Assembly: GCF_023156385.1 (NCBI RefSeq)
Contig: NZ_JAKZAK010000033.1
Span: 1 to 53,317 of the forward strand
DNA from: Marinobacter xestospongiae
Lineage (GTDB): Bacteria > Pseudomonadota > Gammaproteobacteria > Pseudomonadales > Oleiphilaceae
Direction of reading: 5' to 3'
Length of the DNA stretch: 53,317 nucleotides
The stretch's first letter is position 1; every line of letters begins with the position of its first letter. A program made the position numbers and the translations under genes. The notes beneath the pieces were generated by a model. The model was not told where the DNA came from, searched no databases, and saw only the letters and a program-made list of their open reading frames with translations. Below, in pieces: positions 8,312-15,942 of this stretch.

Positions 8312-9427
8312 ATGGCACTGAACACGATTGAAGACATCATCGAGGATATTCGTCAGGGCAAAATGGTGATCCTGATGGACGATGAGGACCGTGAGAACGA
8401 AGGTGACCTGGTGATGGCTGCCGAGTTCTGCGACGCCGAGGCCATCAACTTCATGGCCCGCTATGGTCGCGGCCTGATCTGCATGCCCATGACCCGGGAG
8501 CGCTGCCAGCAGCTGGGGCTGCCACTGATGGTGGAAAAGAACGCCTCCGGATTCGGCACCAAGTTCACCCTCTCCATCGAAGCCGCCGAAGGGGTGACCA
8601 CGGGTATCTCCGCCGCTGACCGGGCGCGCACCGTTCAGGCGGCGGTGGCGAAGGACGCCAAACCGGCGGACCTGGTTCAGCCGGGGCATATCTTTCCGCT
8701 GATGTCCGACCCCGGTGGTGTGCTCAGTCGTGCAGGCCATACCGAGGCATCCTGCGACCTGGCGTCGCTGGCTGGCGCCGAGCCGGCCGGGGTGATCTGT
8801 GAAATCATGAACGACGATGGCTCCATGGCTCGCCGTGAGGACCTGGAGGCCTTTGCCGAGGCTCATGACCTGAAGATTGGTACGATCGCCGACCTGATCC
8901 ATTACCGCACCATGAACGAGCGCACCATCGAATGCGTGGAGGAATACGACCTGGATACGGAGTTTGGCGTATTCAGCCTGCGGACCTACCGCGATAGCAT
9001 TCAGGGCGGCACGCACCTGGCGTTGGTGAAAGGCAACATTGAGGCGGAGACGCCGGCGCTGGTGCGGGTACACATCACTGACACCCTGCGGGATCTGTTG
9101 GGAGCCCATCGCGAGGGCTCGCGTAGCTGGCCGCTGCACCACGCCATGAAAGCGGTGGCGGAATCCGGCAATGGTGTGGTTGTGCTGCTGAACAGCGCCG
9201 CCGACAGTCACGACCTGGAAGATCGTATCCACGAGTTCTTCGGCCAGGGTGCCTCACCGTCCAGCAAGGGACAGTCCGGCGTCTATTTCACGGTCGGTAC
9301 CGGCTCGCAGATCCTGCGGGATGTCGGTGTCGGCAAGATGCGTTTGCTGAGCGCCCCCATCAAGTTCTCCGCCATCTCCGGTTTCGACCTGGAAGTGGTG
9401 GAATACGTACCTTACACCGCGAGCTGA
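8312..9427 (+). CDS. ribBX: 3,4-dihydroxy-2-butanone-4-phosphate synthase with degenerate GTP cyclohydrolase II-like domain (RibBX type)
   Basis: The N-terminal half (about residues 1-200) is an intact RibB domain, with the acidic DDEDRENEGD loop and GHTEASCDL, making the four-carbon unit of riboflavin from ribulose 5-phosphate. The C-terminal half aligns in position with GTP cyclohydrolase II but has no cysteine after C208. The Zn-binding C-x(10)-C-x-C motif is therefore absent, and the region where it should sit reads RVHITDTLRDLLGAHREG. I infer that only the RibB reaction is catalysed and that a separate ribA exists elsewhere. The 371-residue length is that of full RibBA fusions. Some automated annotation will call this ribBA. 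Confidence 0.9.
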   Translation: MALNTIEDIIEDIRQGKMVILMDDEDRENEGDLVMAAEFCDAEAINFMARYGRGLICMPMTRERCQQLGLPLMVEKNASGFGTKFTLSIEAAEGVTTGISAADRARTVQAAVAKDAKPADLVQPGHIFPLMSDPGGVLSRAGHTEASCDLASLAGAEPAGVICEIMNDDGSMARREDLEAFAEAHDLKIGTIADLIHYRTMNERTIECVEEYDLDTEFGVFSLRTYRDSIQGGTHLALVKGNIEAETPALVRVHITDTLRDLLGAHREGSRSWPLHHAMKAVAESGNGVVVLLNSAADSHDLEDRIHEFFGQGASPSSKGQSGVYFTVGTGSQILRDVGVGKMRLLSAPIKFSAISGFDLEVVEYVPYTAS

Positions 9428-9507
9428 GGATGCCTCCGGGCGTTCTCGCACTCGCTTAAACCGATAGTACAGGCTGCGCCGATGGGCGGGCCAGCAAGGA
9501 GCCGATC

Positions 9508-9984
9508 ATGGCAGAGATTAAAACAGTGGAAGGTGATTTCACCGAGTGTTCGGGCCGTTACGCCCTGGTGGTTGGCCGGTTCAATGGCTTTGTGGTCGAG
9601 AGTCTGGTGGAAGGGGCGATCGATACCCTGCGCCGCCACGGTATTGCCGATGAAGACATTACCCTGGTCCGCGTACCGGGCGCCTATGAAATGCCGCTGG
9701 CCGTCAAGCGGGTGGCGGAGACCGGTCGTCATGACGCCATCATCGCTCTGGGTGCGGTCATCCGCGGCGGTACGCCGCATTTTGACTTCGTGGCCGGTGA
9801 AGCCTCCAGTGGTCTGGGCGCGGTCAGTCTGGAAACCGACGTGCCGGTGACCTTCGGGGTGCTGACGGTGGATTCCATCGAACAGGCCATTGAGCGCTCC
9901 GGCACCAAAGCCGGAAACAAAGGTGCCGAGGCTGCCATCACCGCTCTGGAGATGGTGAGCCTGTTCAAGAAGCTGGGTGAGTGA
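9508..9984 (+). CDS. ribH: 6,7-dimethyl-8-ribityllumazine synthase
   Basis: RibH condenses the RibB product with the RibD-derived pyrimidine to give lumazine, the substrate of riboflavin synthase. At 158 residues it has the usual length, with conserved RFN (near residue 24), GAYEMP and GAVIRGGTPHFDFV motifs. An AAGGAG ribosome site precedes the ATG. The stop overlaps the nusB start (TGATG), the common ribH-nusB pairing. Confidence 0.96.
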   Translation: MAEIKTVEGDFTECSGRYALVVGRFNGFVVESLVEGAIDTLRRHGIADEDITLVRVPGAYEMPLAVKRVAETGRHDAIIALGAVIRGGTPHFDFVAGEASSGLGAVSLETDVPVTFGVLTVDSIEQAIERSGTKAGNKGAEAAITALEMVSLFKKLGE

Positions 9985-10454
9985 TGAGCGACAGCGACCA
10001 GACATCCCCCAAACCGGCCGGGCAACCCAAGGCCGGTGATCGTCGCCGTGCCAGAGCGCTGGCGATGCAGGCCCTGTATCAGCGGCATTTCAGCAAGACC
10101 CCGGTGTCGGACATCGAAGCCGAATTCATGGTGGACAACGACATGAGCAAGGTCGATACCGCCTATTTTCGGGACCTGCTGCGTGGGGTTCACCGCGAAC
10201 AGGACGAGCTCGATCGGCTGCTGGAGCCCCTGCTGGACCGCCCCCTGGCGGAAGTGGATGCGATTGAGCTGGCGATCGTCCGCCTTGGCGCCTATGAGCT
10301 CAAGCACCGTATTGATGTCCCCTACCGGGTGGTGATCAATGAGGGCATTGAGATGGCAAAGCGCTTCGGTGGCACCGAGGGCCACAAGTTCGTCAACAGC
10401 ATCCTCGACAAATTGAGCGGACGGCTGCGGCTGGCGGAAACCCGCTCGCGCTAA
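9984..10454 (+). CDS. nusB: Transcription antitermination protein NusB
   Basis: NusB pairs with NusE (S10) on boxA RNA in rRNA operon antitermination complexes. The 156-residue product has the basic N-terminal segment (RRRARALAMQALYQ) and the helical core ending VNSILDKL. A GTG at 9981 is in frame, but the ATG at 9984, overlapping the ribH stop, is the simpler start. It is followed at 3 bp by thiL. Confidence 0.95.
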   Translation: MSDSDQTSPKPAGQPKAGDRRRARALAMQALYQRHFSKTPVSDIEAEFMVDNDMSKVDTAYFRDLLRGVHREQDELDRLLEPLLDRPLAEVDAIELAIVRLGAYELKHRIDVPYRVVINEGIEMAKRFGGTEGHKFVNSILDKLSGRLRLAETRSR

Positions 10455-10457
10455 GTC

Positions 10458-11414
10458 ATGGGCGAGTTTGAGCTGATTCGAAAGCTGATACTGCCGCTGG
10501 CGGGGGGAACCCGGTCAGCGGCAGTTTTGCTTGGGCCCGGGGATGACTGTGCCATCCAGCGACTGCCAGCGGGGCACGATCTGGTGTTTTCGGTGGATAC
10601 CCTGGTGGAAGGTCGTCACTTTCCCGTGGGTTATCACCCCCGCCACCTGGGATGGCGCAGTCTGGCTGTAGCGGCCAGTGATCTGGCGGCGATGGGCGCA
10701 GAACCGGCGTGTTTTTCATTGGCCCTGACCCTGCCGGAATCCGATCAGGACTGGCTGGGCGAGTTTTGCCAGGGGCTGGGGGAAGCGGCTCGGGCGTTCG
10801 GGCTGAGCCTGGCCGGAGGCGACACCACCCGTGGTCCCCTGACGCTGTCCCTGCAAGTGCATGGCACCGTACCTGCGGGCCAGGCGCTGCGTCGCAGCGG
10901 TGCGGGTGTGGATCAACTGATCTGTGTCTCCGGCACCCTGGGAGAGGCCGGTGCTGCCCTCGACTATCTGGATGTCCTCCAGCCCTCCGAGCCGGTTCGC
11001 CAGCTGTTGACGCGGTACCACCGGCCTCAGCCGCGGCTGGCTCTAGGGCAGGCGTTGCGTCCCTGGGCCACGGCGGCGATTGATGTGTCCGACGGTCTGA
11101 TGGCGGATCTGGGGCACATTCTGGCGGCCTCCGGCATCGGTGCAGACCTGGATGCGAGCTCTTTGCCAGTATCTCCGGCGTTACGGGAGGTGGTGGGTGA
11201 GAAGGCCGTCGCACTGGCACTGACTGCCGGTGATGACTACGAGCTGTGCCTGACCATGGCTCGGGACGACTGGCATCATTTGCCCGATGCGGTGAGGGCG
11301 GAACTTACTGTGATCGGTCGCACCCGTGACAAGACCGGGATTGACCTGAACGGCCTGCCGCCAGGTATCACCCTGCCGGCCACTGGCTACGACCATTTTG
11401 GAGCGCAACCATGA
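10458..11414 (+). CDS. thiL: Thiamine-monophosphate kinase
   Basis: ThiL phosphorylates thiamine monophosphate to the active cofactor thiamine diphosphate. The 318-residue product has the AIR-synthase-like fold, with the N-terminal GPGDDCAI motif (Mg/ATP aspartates), SVDTLVEGRHF, and later DVSDGL. The gene lies between nusB and pgpA, the standard gammaproteobacterial order, and overlaps pgpA by four bases. No thiamine riboswitch is visible, which fits its place inside a larger operon. Confidence 0.95.
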   Translation: MGEFELIRKLILPLAGGTRSAAVLLGPGDDCAIQRLPAGHDLVFSVDTLVEGRHFPVGYHPRHLGWRSLAVAASDLAAMGAEPACFSLALTLPESDQDWLGEFCQGLGEAARAFGLSLAGGDTTRGPLTLSLQVHGTVPAGQALRRSGAGVDQLICVSGTLGEAGAALDYLDVLQPSEPVRQLLTRYHRPQPRLALGQALRPWATAAIDVSDGLMADLGHILAASGIGADLDASSLPVSPALREVVGEKAVALALTAGDDYELCLTMARDDWHHLPDAVRAELTVIGRTRDKTGIDLNGLPPGITLPATGYDHFGAQP

Positions 11415-11950
11415 GCGATCCCCACAACCCACAGTCGGGGCCGGACTCCATCGATGAGCCTCCGCTGCTGTTGCCCCCGGGGTTCCTGCGGGACCCGGTG
11501 CACCTGCTGGCCTTCGGGTTCGGCAGCGGTGCCGCGTCACGCGCTCCGGGAACCTGGGGCAGCGTAGCGGCTATCCCATTCTGGTTGTTGATCTGCTGGC
11601 TGCCGGCCTGGGGCTACTGGGCCGTCGTGGCATTGGCGTTCGTGGTGGGAATCTGGTTGTGCGGTCGCACCGCCGACGATCTCAAGGTCCATGACCATGG
11701 TGGTATCGTGTGGGATGAGTTTGTCGGAATGTGGATTGCCTTGGGGCTGATTCCACAAAGCCTGACCGGGGTGCTGCTTGGGTTCCTGCTGTTCCGCTTC
11801 TTTGACGTGCTCAAGCCCTGGCCGATCAACTGGTTCGACCGGCGCATGCCTGGTGGCCTGGGCATCATGTTCGATGACGTGATCGCAGGGGCGATGGCCC
11901 TGGGCGTGCTGGCCCTGGTGGATGGCTGGCTGTTGCCGTTGTGGTCCTGA
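11411..11950 (+). CDS. pgpA: Phosphatidylglycerophosphatase A
   Basis: PgpA is an inner-membrane phosphatase that converts phosphatidylglycerophosphate to phosphatidylglycerol. The 179-residue product has about four hydrophobic segments and the family motifs GSGAASRAPGTWGS (near residue 38), WDEFVGMW and FDVLKPWPI. The cytoplasmic N-terminal extension is Pro-rich. It is the last gene of the nrdR-pgpA run. The convergent DUF6316-like gene begins 9 bp beyond its stop, with no U-run terminator between them. Confidence 0.94.
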   Translation: MSDPHNPQSGPDSIDEPPLLLPPGFLRDPVHLLAFGFGSGAASRAPGTWGSVAAIPFWLLICWLPAWGYWAVVALAFVVGIWLCGRTADDLKVHDHGGIVWDEFVGMWIALGLIPQSLTGVLLGFLLFRFFDVLKPWPINWFDRRMPGGLGIMFDDVIAGAMALGVLALVDGWLLPLWS

Positions 11951-11959
11951 CCTCGATGC

Positions 11960-12163
11960 TCAGTGTAGCGAGGGCTCTTCCGGTAACAAGCGAACCACGT
12001 TGAGAAAGCGTTCCAGGCCCTGTTCGGCCCGCTGGCGGGAAGCAAAGGGTCCGCTGTCGAAACCTTCACGAGTGGTAAAGTACCAGCGACTACCGACGCA
12101 GAAAAACCGGCTGCTGCGAAATGGGACCGGGCCTTCCTCGCCCGTCCGGTGCTGAATGTCCAT
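11960..12163 (-). CDS. Small conserved protein, DUF6316-like
   Basis: This 67-residue protein is rich in aromatic and basic residues (RSSRFFCVGSRWYFTTREG, then GPFASRQRAEQGLERFL). I recognise it as DUF6316-like with moderate confidence; function is unknown. Support for a real gene comes from a perfect AGGAGG seven bases before the ATG and a plausible minus-strand promoter at 12228-12255. It has no signal peptide or membrane segment. The pattern of a short beta-like segment followed by a charged helix suggests a small cytoplasmic binding module; that is inference only. Confidence 0.7.
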   Translation of the reverse strand: MDIQHRTGEEGPVPFRSSRFFCVGSRWYFTTREGFDSGPFASRQRAEQGLERFLNVVRLLPEEPSLH

Positions 12164-12486
12164 AAGGCCTCCTGTGCCTACTGCGGTGACGACGTTCTGG
12201 AGCTGCGTCAGTTTTACATGAACGGTCTGTATAAAATTAAAACAATTCGGGCCAAATTCAACACTTTTTTACAATTCTCCCGGCTGCTGAATGGCTGCCA
12301 CCCCTTAATTACCCAGAACTGTGAAGGCGTTGGCAGTGACCGTTGTCCGGGCTCCGCCCTGGACTCTCTTGAACTCTGCGGGGGCTGTCGTCAGAATGCC
12401 TTTCTCATCGGCCGGTACAGAGTCCGGCCAAACGTTAGGCAGCCGACGTTCCGCCATGGGCTGTCCATACCAGACAGAGGCATTTC
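12164..12486. other. Divergent intergenic region before the DUF2057 lipoprotein gene
   Basis: No gene is supported in these 323 bases. They hold an A+T-rich patch (12225-12280) with promoter-like elements, then three G+C hairpins on the plus-strand leader: GTCCGGG 12345-12351 with CCTGGAC 12358-12364, GGCCGG 12410-12415 with CCGGCC 12424-12429, and GGCAGCC 12438-12444 with GGCTGTC 12459-12465. A plus-strand -10-like TACAAT sits at 12270-12275. The mRNA leader of the lipoprotein gene would then be about 200 nt. Confidence 0.4.
12228..12255 (-). promoter_or_regulatory. Candidate promoter of the DUF6316-like gene
   Basis: On the minus strand, TTGGCC (complement of 12250-12255) and TATACA (complement of 12228-12233) are spaced by 16 bases in A+T-rich DNA, about 65 bases before the start codon. 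Confidence 0.45.
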
Positions 12487-13194
12487 ATGATCCAGTTGAG
12501 CAGTTTTCGCCCCGTTTCCGGAGCCCTTCGATCCTTGCGATTCCTGATGGCCGGCCTGCTGGCACTGGTGGTGGCAGGCTGTAGCTCGACGCTGACCAGG
12601 ATCCAGACCTGGGAAGGCGCTGCCGCGGACGCAGAGGCGGTGGCGGTCCTGCGGACGCCTGGTGAGATCCAGGTAAGCCAGGTCAATGGTCGTGATGTCG
12701 GCAACTTCCTGATGGACGACCTGGCACTGGATTACGAGCTCCTGCCAGGGCGCAATGTCGTGGTATTCAAATACAAGACGATCTGGGCCAAAGGCGCTGG
12801 GGTTGAGAACGGCGAGTCGAAAGTGGCGGTGATTGAAACCCAGCCCCAGCAGGTGATCATCAACGCCCGTGCTGGCGAGCAGTACGAGTTTGTGTTGCCG
12901 GAGCCGGGGTCACGCCGTCAGGCGGAGGCCCTGAGCCGGAACTTTCGTGCTCAGATCAGCAACACCGGTGGTGCCATCGTTGCTACCAGTGGCCGCTATG
13001 AGCCCGCGATGCCGGTAGCAGGCGCGCCTTCCGCGACCACTCCTGCGGGAGCCCCTGTTGCGGGTGCGCCGGTCAGCACAGCGCCTCAGTCAATGCCAGG
13101 TGGTGACCTGCCGGCACTGGAAGCGATGAAGGTGCTGTGGGAGCGCGCCAGCGCCGAAGACAAGCGCGAGTTCCTGCGCTGGGCATTTGACTAG
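12487..13194 (+). CDS. DUF2057 (YccT/CsgI-like) lipoprotein
   Basis: The 235-residue protein starts with a lipoprotein signal peptide and a lipobox ending at C32 (VAGC). The body resembles the DUF2057 family (E. coli YccT/CsgI, reported to affect curli assembly), with an extended beta-rich domain after residue 60. Residues about 178-203 are a low-complexity Ala/Pro/Gly/Val linker with repeats of AGAP, followed by a charged C-terminal helix. The linker is absent from E. coli YccT as I recall it. Predicted location is periplasmic and membrane-anchored. A role in fibre assembly is speculation here, since no curli genes are in view. Confidence 0.75.
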   Translation: MIQLSSFRPVSGALRSLRFLMAGLLALVVAGCSSTLTRIQTWEGAAADAEAVAVLRTPGEIQVSQVNGRDVGNFLMDDLALDYELLPGRNVVVFKYKTIWAKGAGVENGESKVAVIETQPQQVIINARAGEQYEFVLPEPGSRRQAEALSRNFRAQISNTGGAIVATSGRYEPAMPVAGAPSATTPAGAPVAGAPVSTAPQSMPGGDLPALEAMKVLWERASAEDKREFLRWAFD

Positions 13195-13262
13195 CCAAAA
13201 CCTGCTTCCCTTCGGCAGTATGTCAGCCTGGCAGCCGGGGAGGCCGATCGGTCTCTCCGGCG

Positions 13263-14795
13263 TCAGTCGGTCCTGAACCGGCGTACCGTTTTCTTTAGTA
13301 CCCCTTCCATCACCGTTAATGCACCCTCCACCAGAGAGCCCTGCGGCGCCTGCTGCAAGTCCGGCTCGTTCCGCTCCGGCGGCAGCTCGCTGGCGGCTTT
13401 TTCAATACTGCTCAGGCTTTCATGCATCAGTTCGGCCAGGGAGTCCCCTTCGGGCACGACGTCTGGACACAGGGTGAAGTTCACCGTGAGCAGGCCCTGA
13501 TAGCTGACAGCAACAATCACCAGGCCCATGCTGTCGAACAGCGGTGCGGTGTTGTATTGCGACATCAGTTGGGCGCCCTGAAGGTACAACGGCACCTGGG
13601 GGCCAGGGACGTTGGTGATGGGCACGTTGAATACCGGCTGATAACGCTGGGCGATCTGCAGTTCCGAGTACAGCCGAGCTGACAGCGCCAACATGGTGGA
13701 GGGTACCAGCTCCGTCAGCCGATCTGCCGCGATGGCTTCCTGGTAGGGTTCTGAGGCCACGGCGTTCCAATGAATGCGCTGGATGCGCCGGGCCGGGTCG
13801 GGCTCGTTGGTGGCCAGGTCCAGCAGCATCGCCGACATCTGGTTGCCGGTTGCCCGCCGCAGGCTCTTGGAGCGAACCGAGATTGGGGTCATTGCCACCA
13901 GGGAACGACTGCCATCCGCTTTGCAGTTTTCCATGTAGCGCCGCAGTGCCTCGGCACAAAGTCCCAGCACCACGTCGTTCAGGGTGACGTCCCCAAGGTT
14001 GGCCTTCAGCGCTTTTAAACGTGCCAGTGACAGCGAGGTGGAGACGATCTTGCGGTTGGCGGTGATCTGCCGATTGAACGGGCTGTGCGGCGCGGTGAAC
14101 AGCGGGAAGGGCAGTGGCAGCTTGTGCAGCTGCTTCTGCACCAGGCCGCGGGCGGTCGCTTCGGCGGCAGTGGCGGCGAGGCTGGCGAACTGGAACGGTT
14201 TGCGCACCAGGTTCATCCCCGCCTGCAGGTAGACCCGCTCTTCCGAGGGTTCCGGCCGGGGCTCCCAGGGTTGGGGCGGGTGGATCGGACTGGGCGTCGG
14301 GCTGTACTCCAGCAGTTTGCCCAGAATTTCTTCGCCGCTGAAGGCATCAATGGCGGCATGGTGCAGTTTGACGATCAGCGCGAACCCCTCGCTGTCCGGG
14401 TCGCTGTTGTCGTAGCGGAAGCCATCGACGAAGGTGATGTGCCACAGTGGGCGATCGCGCTTCAGCGGTTCTTCCAGGATTCGGGCGGCCAGGCCCTTGA
14501 GGTTGGCCAGTTGGCCATGCTCACCCAGGTTCACATAGGCCAGGTGGCGCTCAATGCTGAAGTCTGGATCGTCGACCCAATAGGGCAGGCCGAGGCGCAG
14601 GGGAATTTCCCGAAGCTTCTGGCGAAACACCGGCACGACATGCAGGCGGCTGCGCAGATAGGCCACAAACGTACTGAAGGCCAGCGGCTCTTCCCGCTCC
14701 CGGGCATCGAACAGGTAAATACCGCCGATGTGCATGGGGGCGGTGTCCGATTCCAGATAGAGGAAGGATGCATCCAGTTCGGAAAGCTGCCTCAT
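13263..14795 (-). CDS. Wax ester synthase / diacylglycerol O-acyltransferase family protein
   Basis: WS/DGAT enzymes join acyl-CoA to fatty alcohols or diacylglycerol, making wax esters or triacylglycerol stored as inclusions; they are characteristic of Marinobacter and relatives. The 510-residue product has family length and motifs: LDASFLYLES at the N terminus, RPLW near 115-118, NDVVLG, and ITNVPGP near the C-terminal third. The catalytic motif HHxxxDG appears as H145-H146-A-A-I-D150-A151, so the final Gly is Ala. The start at ATG 14795 has GGAG upstream. A minus-strand -10 TATAAT lies at 14824-14829. Substrate preference cannot be read from sequence. Confidence 0.93.
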   Translation of the reverse strand: MRQLSELDASFLYLESDTAPMHIGGIYLFDAREREEPLAFSTFVAYLRSRLHVVPVFRQKLREIPLRLGLPYWVDDPDFSIERHLAYVNLGEHGQLANLKGLAARILEEPLKRDRPLWHITFVDGFRYDNSDPDSEGFALIVKLHHAAIDAFSGEEILGKLLEYSPTPSPIHPPQPWEPRPEPSEERVYLQAGMNLVRKPFQFASLAATAAEATARGLVQKQLHKLPLPFPLFTAPHSPFNRQITANRKIVSTSLSLARLKALKANLGDVTLNDVVLGLCAEALRRYMENCKADGSRSLVAMTPISVRSKSLRRATGNQMSAMLLDLATNEPDPARRIQRIHWNAVASEPYQEAIAADRLTELVPSTMLALSARLYSELQIAQRYQPVFNVPITNVPGPQVPLYLQGAQLMSQYNTAPLFDSMGLVIVAVSYQGLLTVNFTLCPDVVPEGDSLAELMHESLSSIEKAASELPPERNEPDLQQAPQGSLVEGALTVMEGVLKKTVRRFRTD

Positions 14796-14898
14796 GGTTG
14801 GCTCCCTTGATTGATTCGGCGGCATTATAAACCGCGCACAGTCCGGGGAGCTTGGCTTCAGTGCCGTGCTCCCTCCGTTGGTGCAGACATCTTAATAG

Positions 14899-15810
14899 CT
14901 AACCCGTAACCCAGGCTAAGAGGGTTTCGTCGTTGGCCAGGCGCTCCCAGAACCAGGTCAGGGCCTTACCTTTGTCGTCGCTGTGGCGGGCCAGGAAAAG
15001 TTCGACATCCTGGCGGGTGTCTTCAACCTCCAGTGCCACCAGGCGGCCTTCCTGGAGCTGTGACTGTATCCGTGGCAGTGGCAGCCAGCCAACCGCCAGT
15101 CCAGCCTCCTGGATAGCGATTTTCTGATCCAGATTGGACACCGTCAGTGAGCGCTGACGGCGGAAAATGCCGGCGCTGCCAGCGGGCAATTGCCGGGTGG
15201 AATCGGCGGCCACGGCGGCGTGGAACTGTTCGATATCGGCTTCCCGCAATGGTTGCCTGGCTTGAATCAGCGGGTGGTTGGGCGCCACTGCGTAGACGAA
15301 GGGCATTCGCCCCAGCCGGTGGGTTGTGAACTGCCCGGCCGGTTTGCTGAAGTTGTCGGCGCCAACCACCAGATCCGCGCGCCGGCTTTGCAGGGCATCC
15401 CAGGTACCCGCAAACACCTCTTCCAGAACCTGGATCTCCACTGGAACGCCCAGGGCATGGAATTCGCGAATGGCGCCAAACAGGGCTTCCAGTGGAAGCA
15501 GACAGTTGAATGCAATCTTGAGTCGGGTTTCCCAGCCCTGAGCCACCTGGCGGGTGGTGTGCGCCAGCGCCTCAGCGGCTTCCAGCAGGCTTCGGCCTTC
15601 CTCCAGCAGGTAACGGCCCGCGGATGTTAAGGCTGCACGGTGACCGCTGCGGTCGAAGATCGCTACCCCCAGATCCTCCTCCAGCTTCTGCACGGTATAG
15701 CTGATGGCAGAGGGGACCCGATAGAGCTCATTGGCGGCGCCGGCGAAGCTGCCCTTGCGGTCGATGGCGTCAAGCACCTTGAGGGCGTCGATGGTGATGT
15801 TGGTATGCAT
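14899..15810 (-). CDS. LysR-family transcriptional regulator, YhaJ-like
   Basis: This 303-residue LysR protein has an N-terminal winged helix-turn-helix (DAIDRKGSFAGAANEL, PSAISYTVQKLEEDL) and a C-terminal effector-binding domain. The first 80 residues resemble my recollection of E. coli YhaJ, including VQKLEEDLGVAIFDRSGHR. YhaJ is reported to respond to aromatic/quinone-type compounds and lies near the hydroquinone reductase gene yqjG. Here too the gene is divergent from a yqjG homologue across 132 bp, so I infer that it senses quinones and controls that gene and itself. Confidence 0.9.
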   Translation of the reverse strand: MHTNITIDALKVLDAIDRKGSFAGAANELYRVPSAISYTVQKLEEDLGVAIFDRSGHRAALTSAGRYLLEEGRSLLEAAEALAHTTRQVAQGWETRLKIAFNCLLPLEALFGAIREFHALGVPVEIQVLEEVFAGTWDALQSRRADLVVGADNFSKPAGQFTTHRLGRMPFVYAVAPNHPLIQARQPLREADIEQFHAAVAADSTRQLPAGSAGIFRRQRSLTVSNLDQKIAIQEAGLAVGWLPLPRIQSQLQEGRLVALEVEDTRQDVELFLARHSDDKGKALTWFWERLANDETLLAWVTG

Positions 15811-15822
15811 GTTCAGTTTTTC

Positions 15823-15888
15823 TGATGAAGTTGGCCAGAACTGCTTGTTTGAGAGCCTAGCAGCTCCCTCGTTATGCTGTCTTCATCA
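15823..15888 (+). promoter_or_regulatory. Divergent promoter region of the LysR/yqjG pair
   Basis: A plus-strand promoter for the reductase reads TTGAGA (15849-15854), 17 bases, TTATGC (15872-15877). It is bracketed by a perfect inverted repeat, TGATGAAG (15823-15830) and CTTCATCA (15881-15888), 50 bases apart. LysR regulators often bind two sites in such divergent regions, so the arms are operator candidates. Confidence 0.4.
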
Positions 15889-15942
15889 TACTTCACGAAT
15901 TCAGAATAACTGCACACCGTGCTCGGAACAGGAGGAAATGTT

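Noticed and set aside
12149..12490. 113-codon plus-strand frame in the gap before the DUF2057 gene
   Set aside because: It has no ribosome site and no family resemblance, and it lies across promoter-like A+T-rich DNA.
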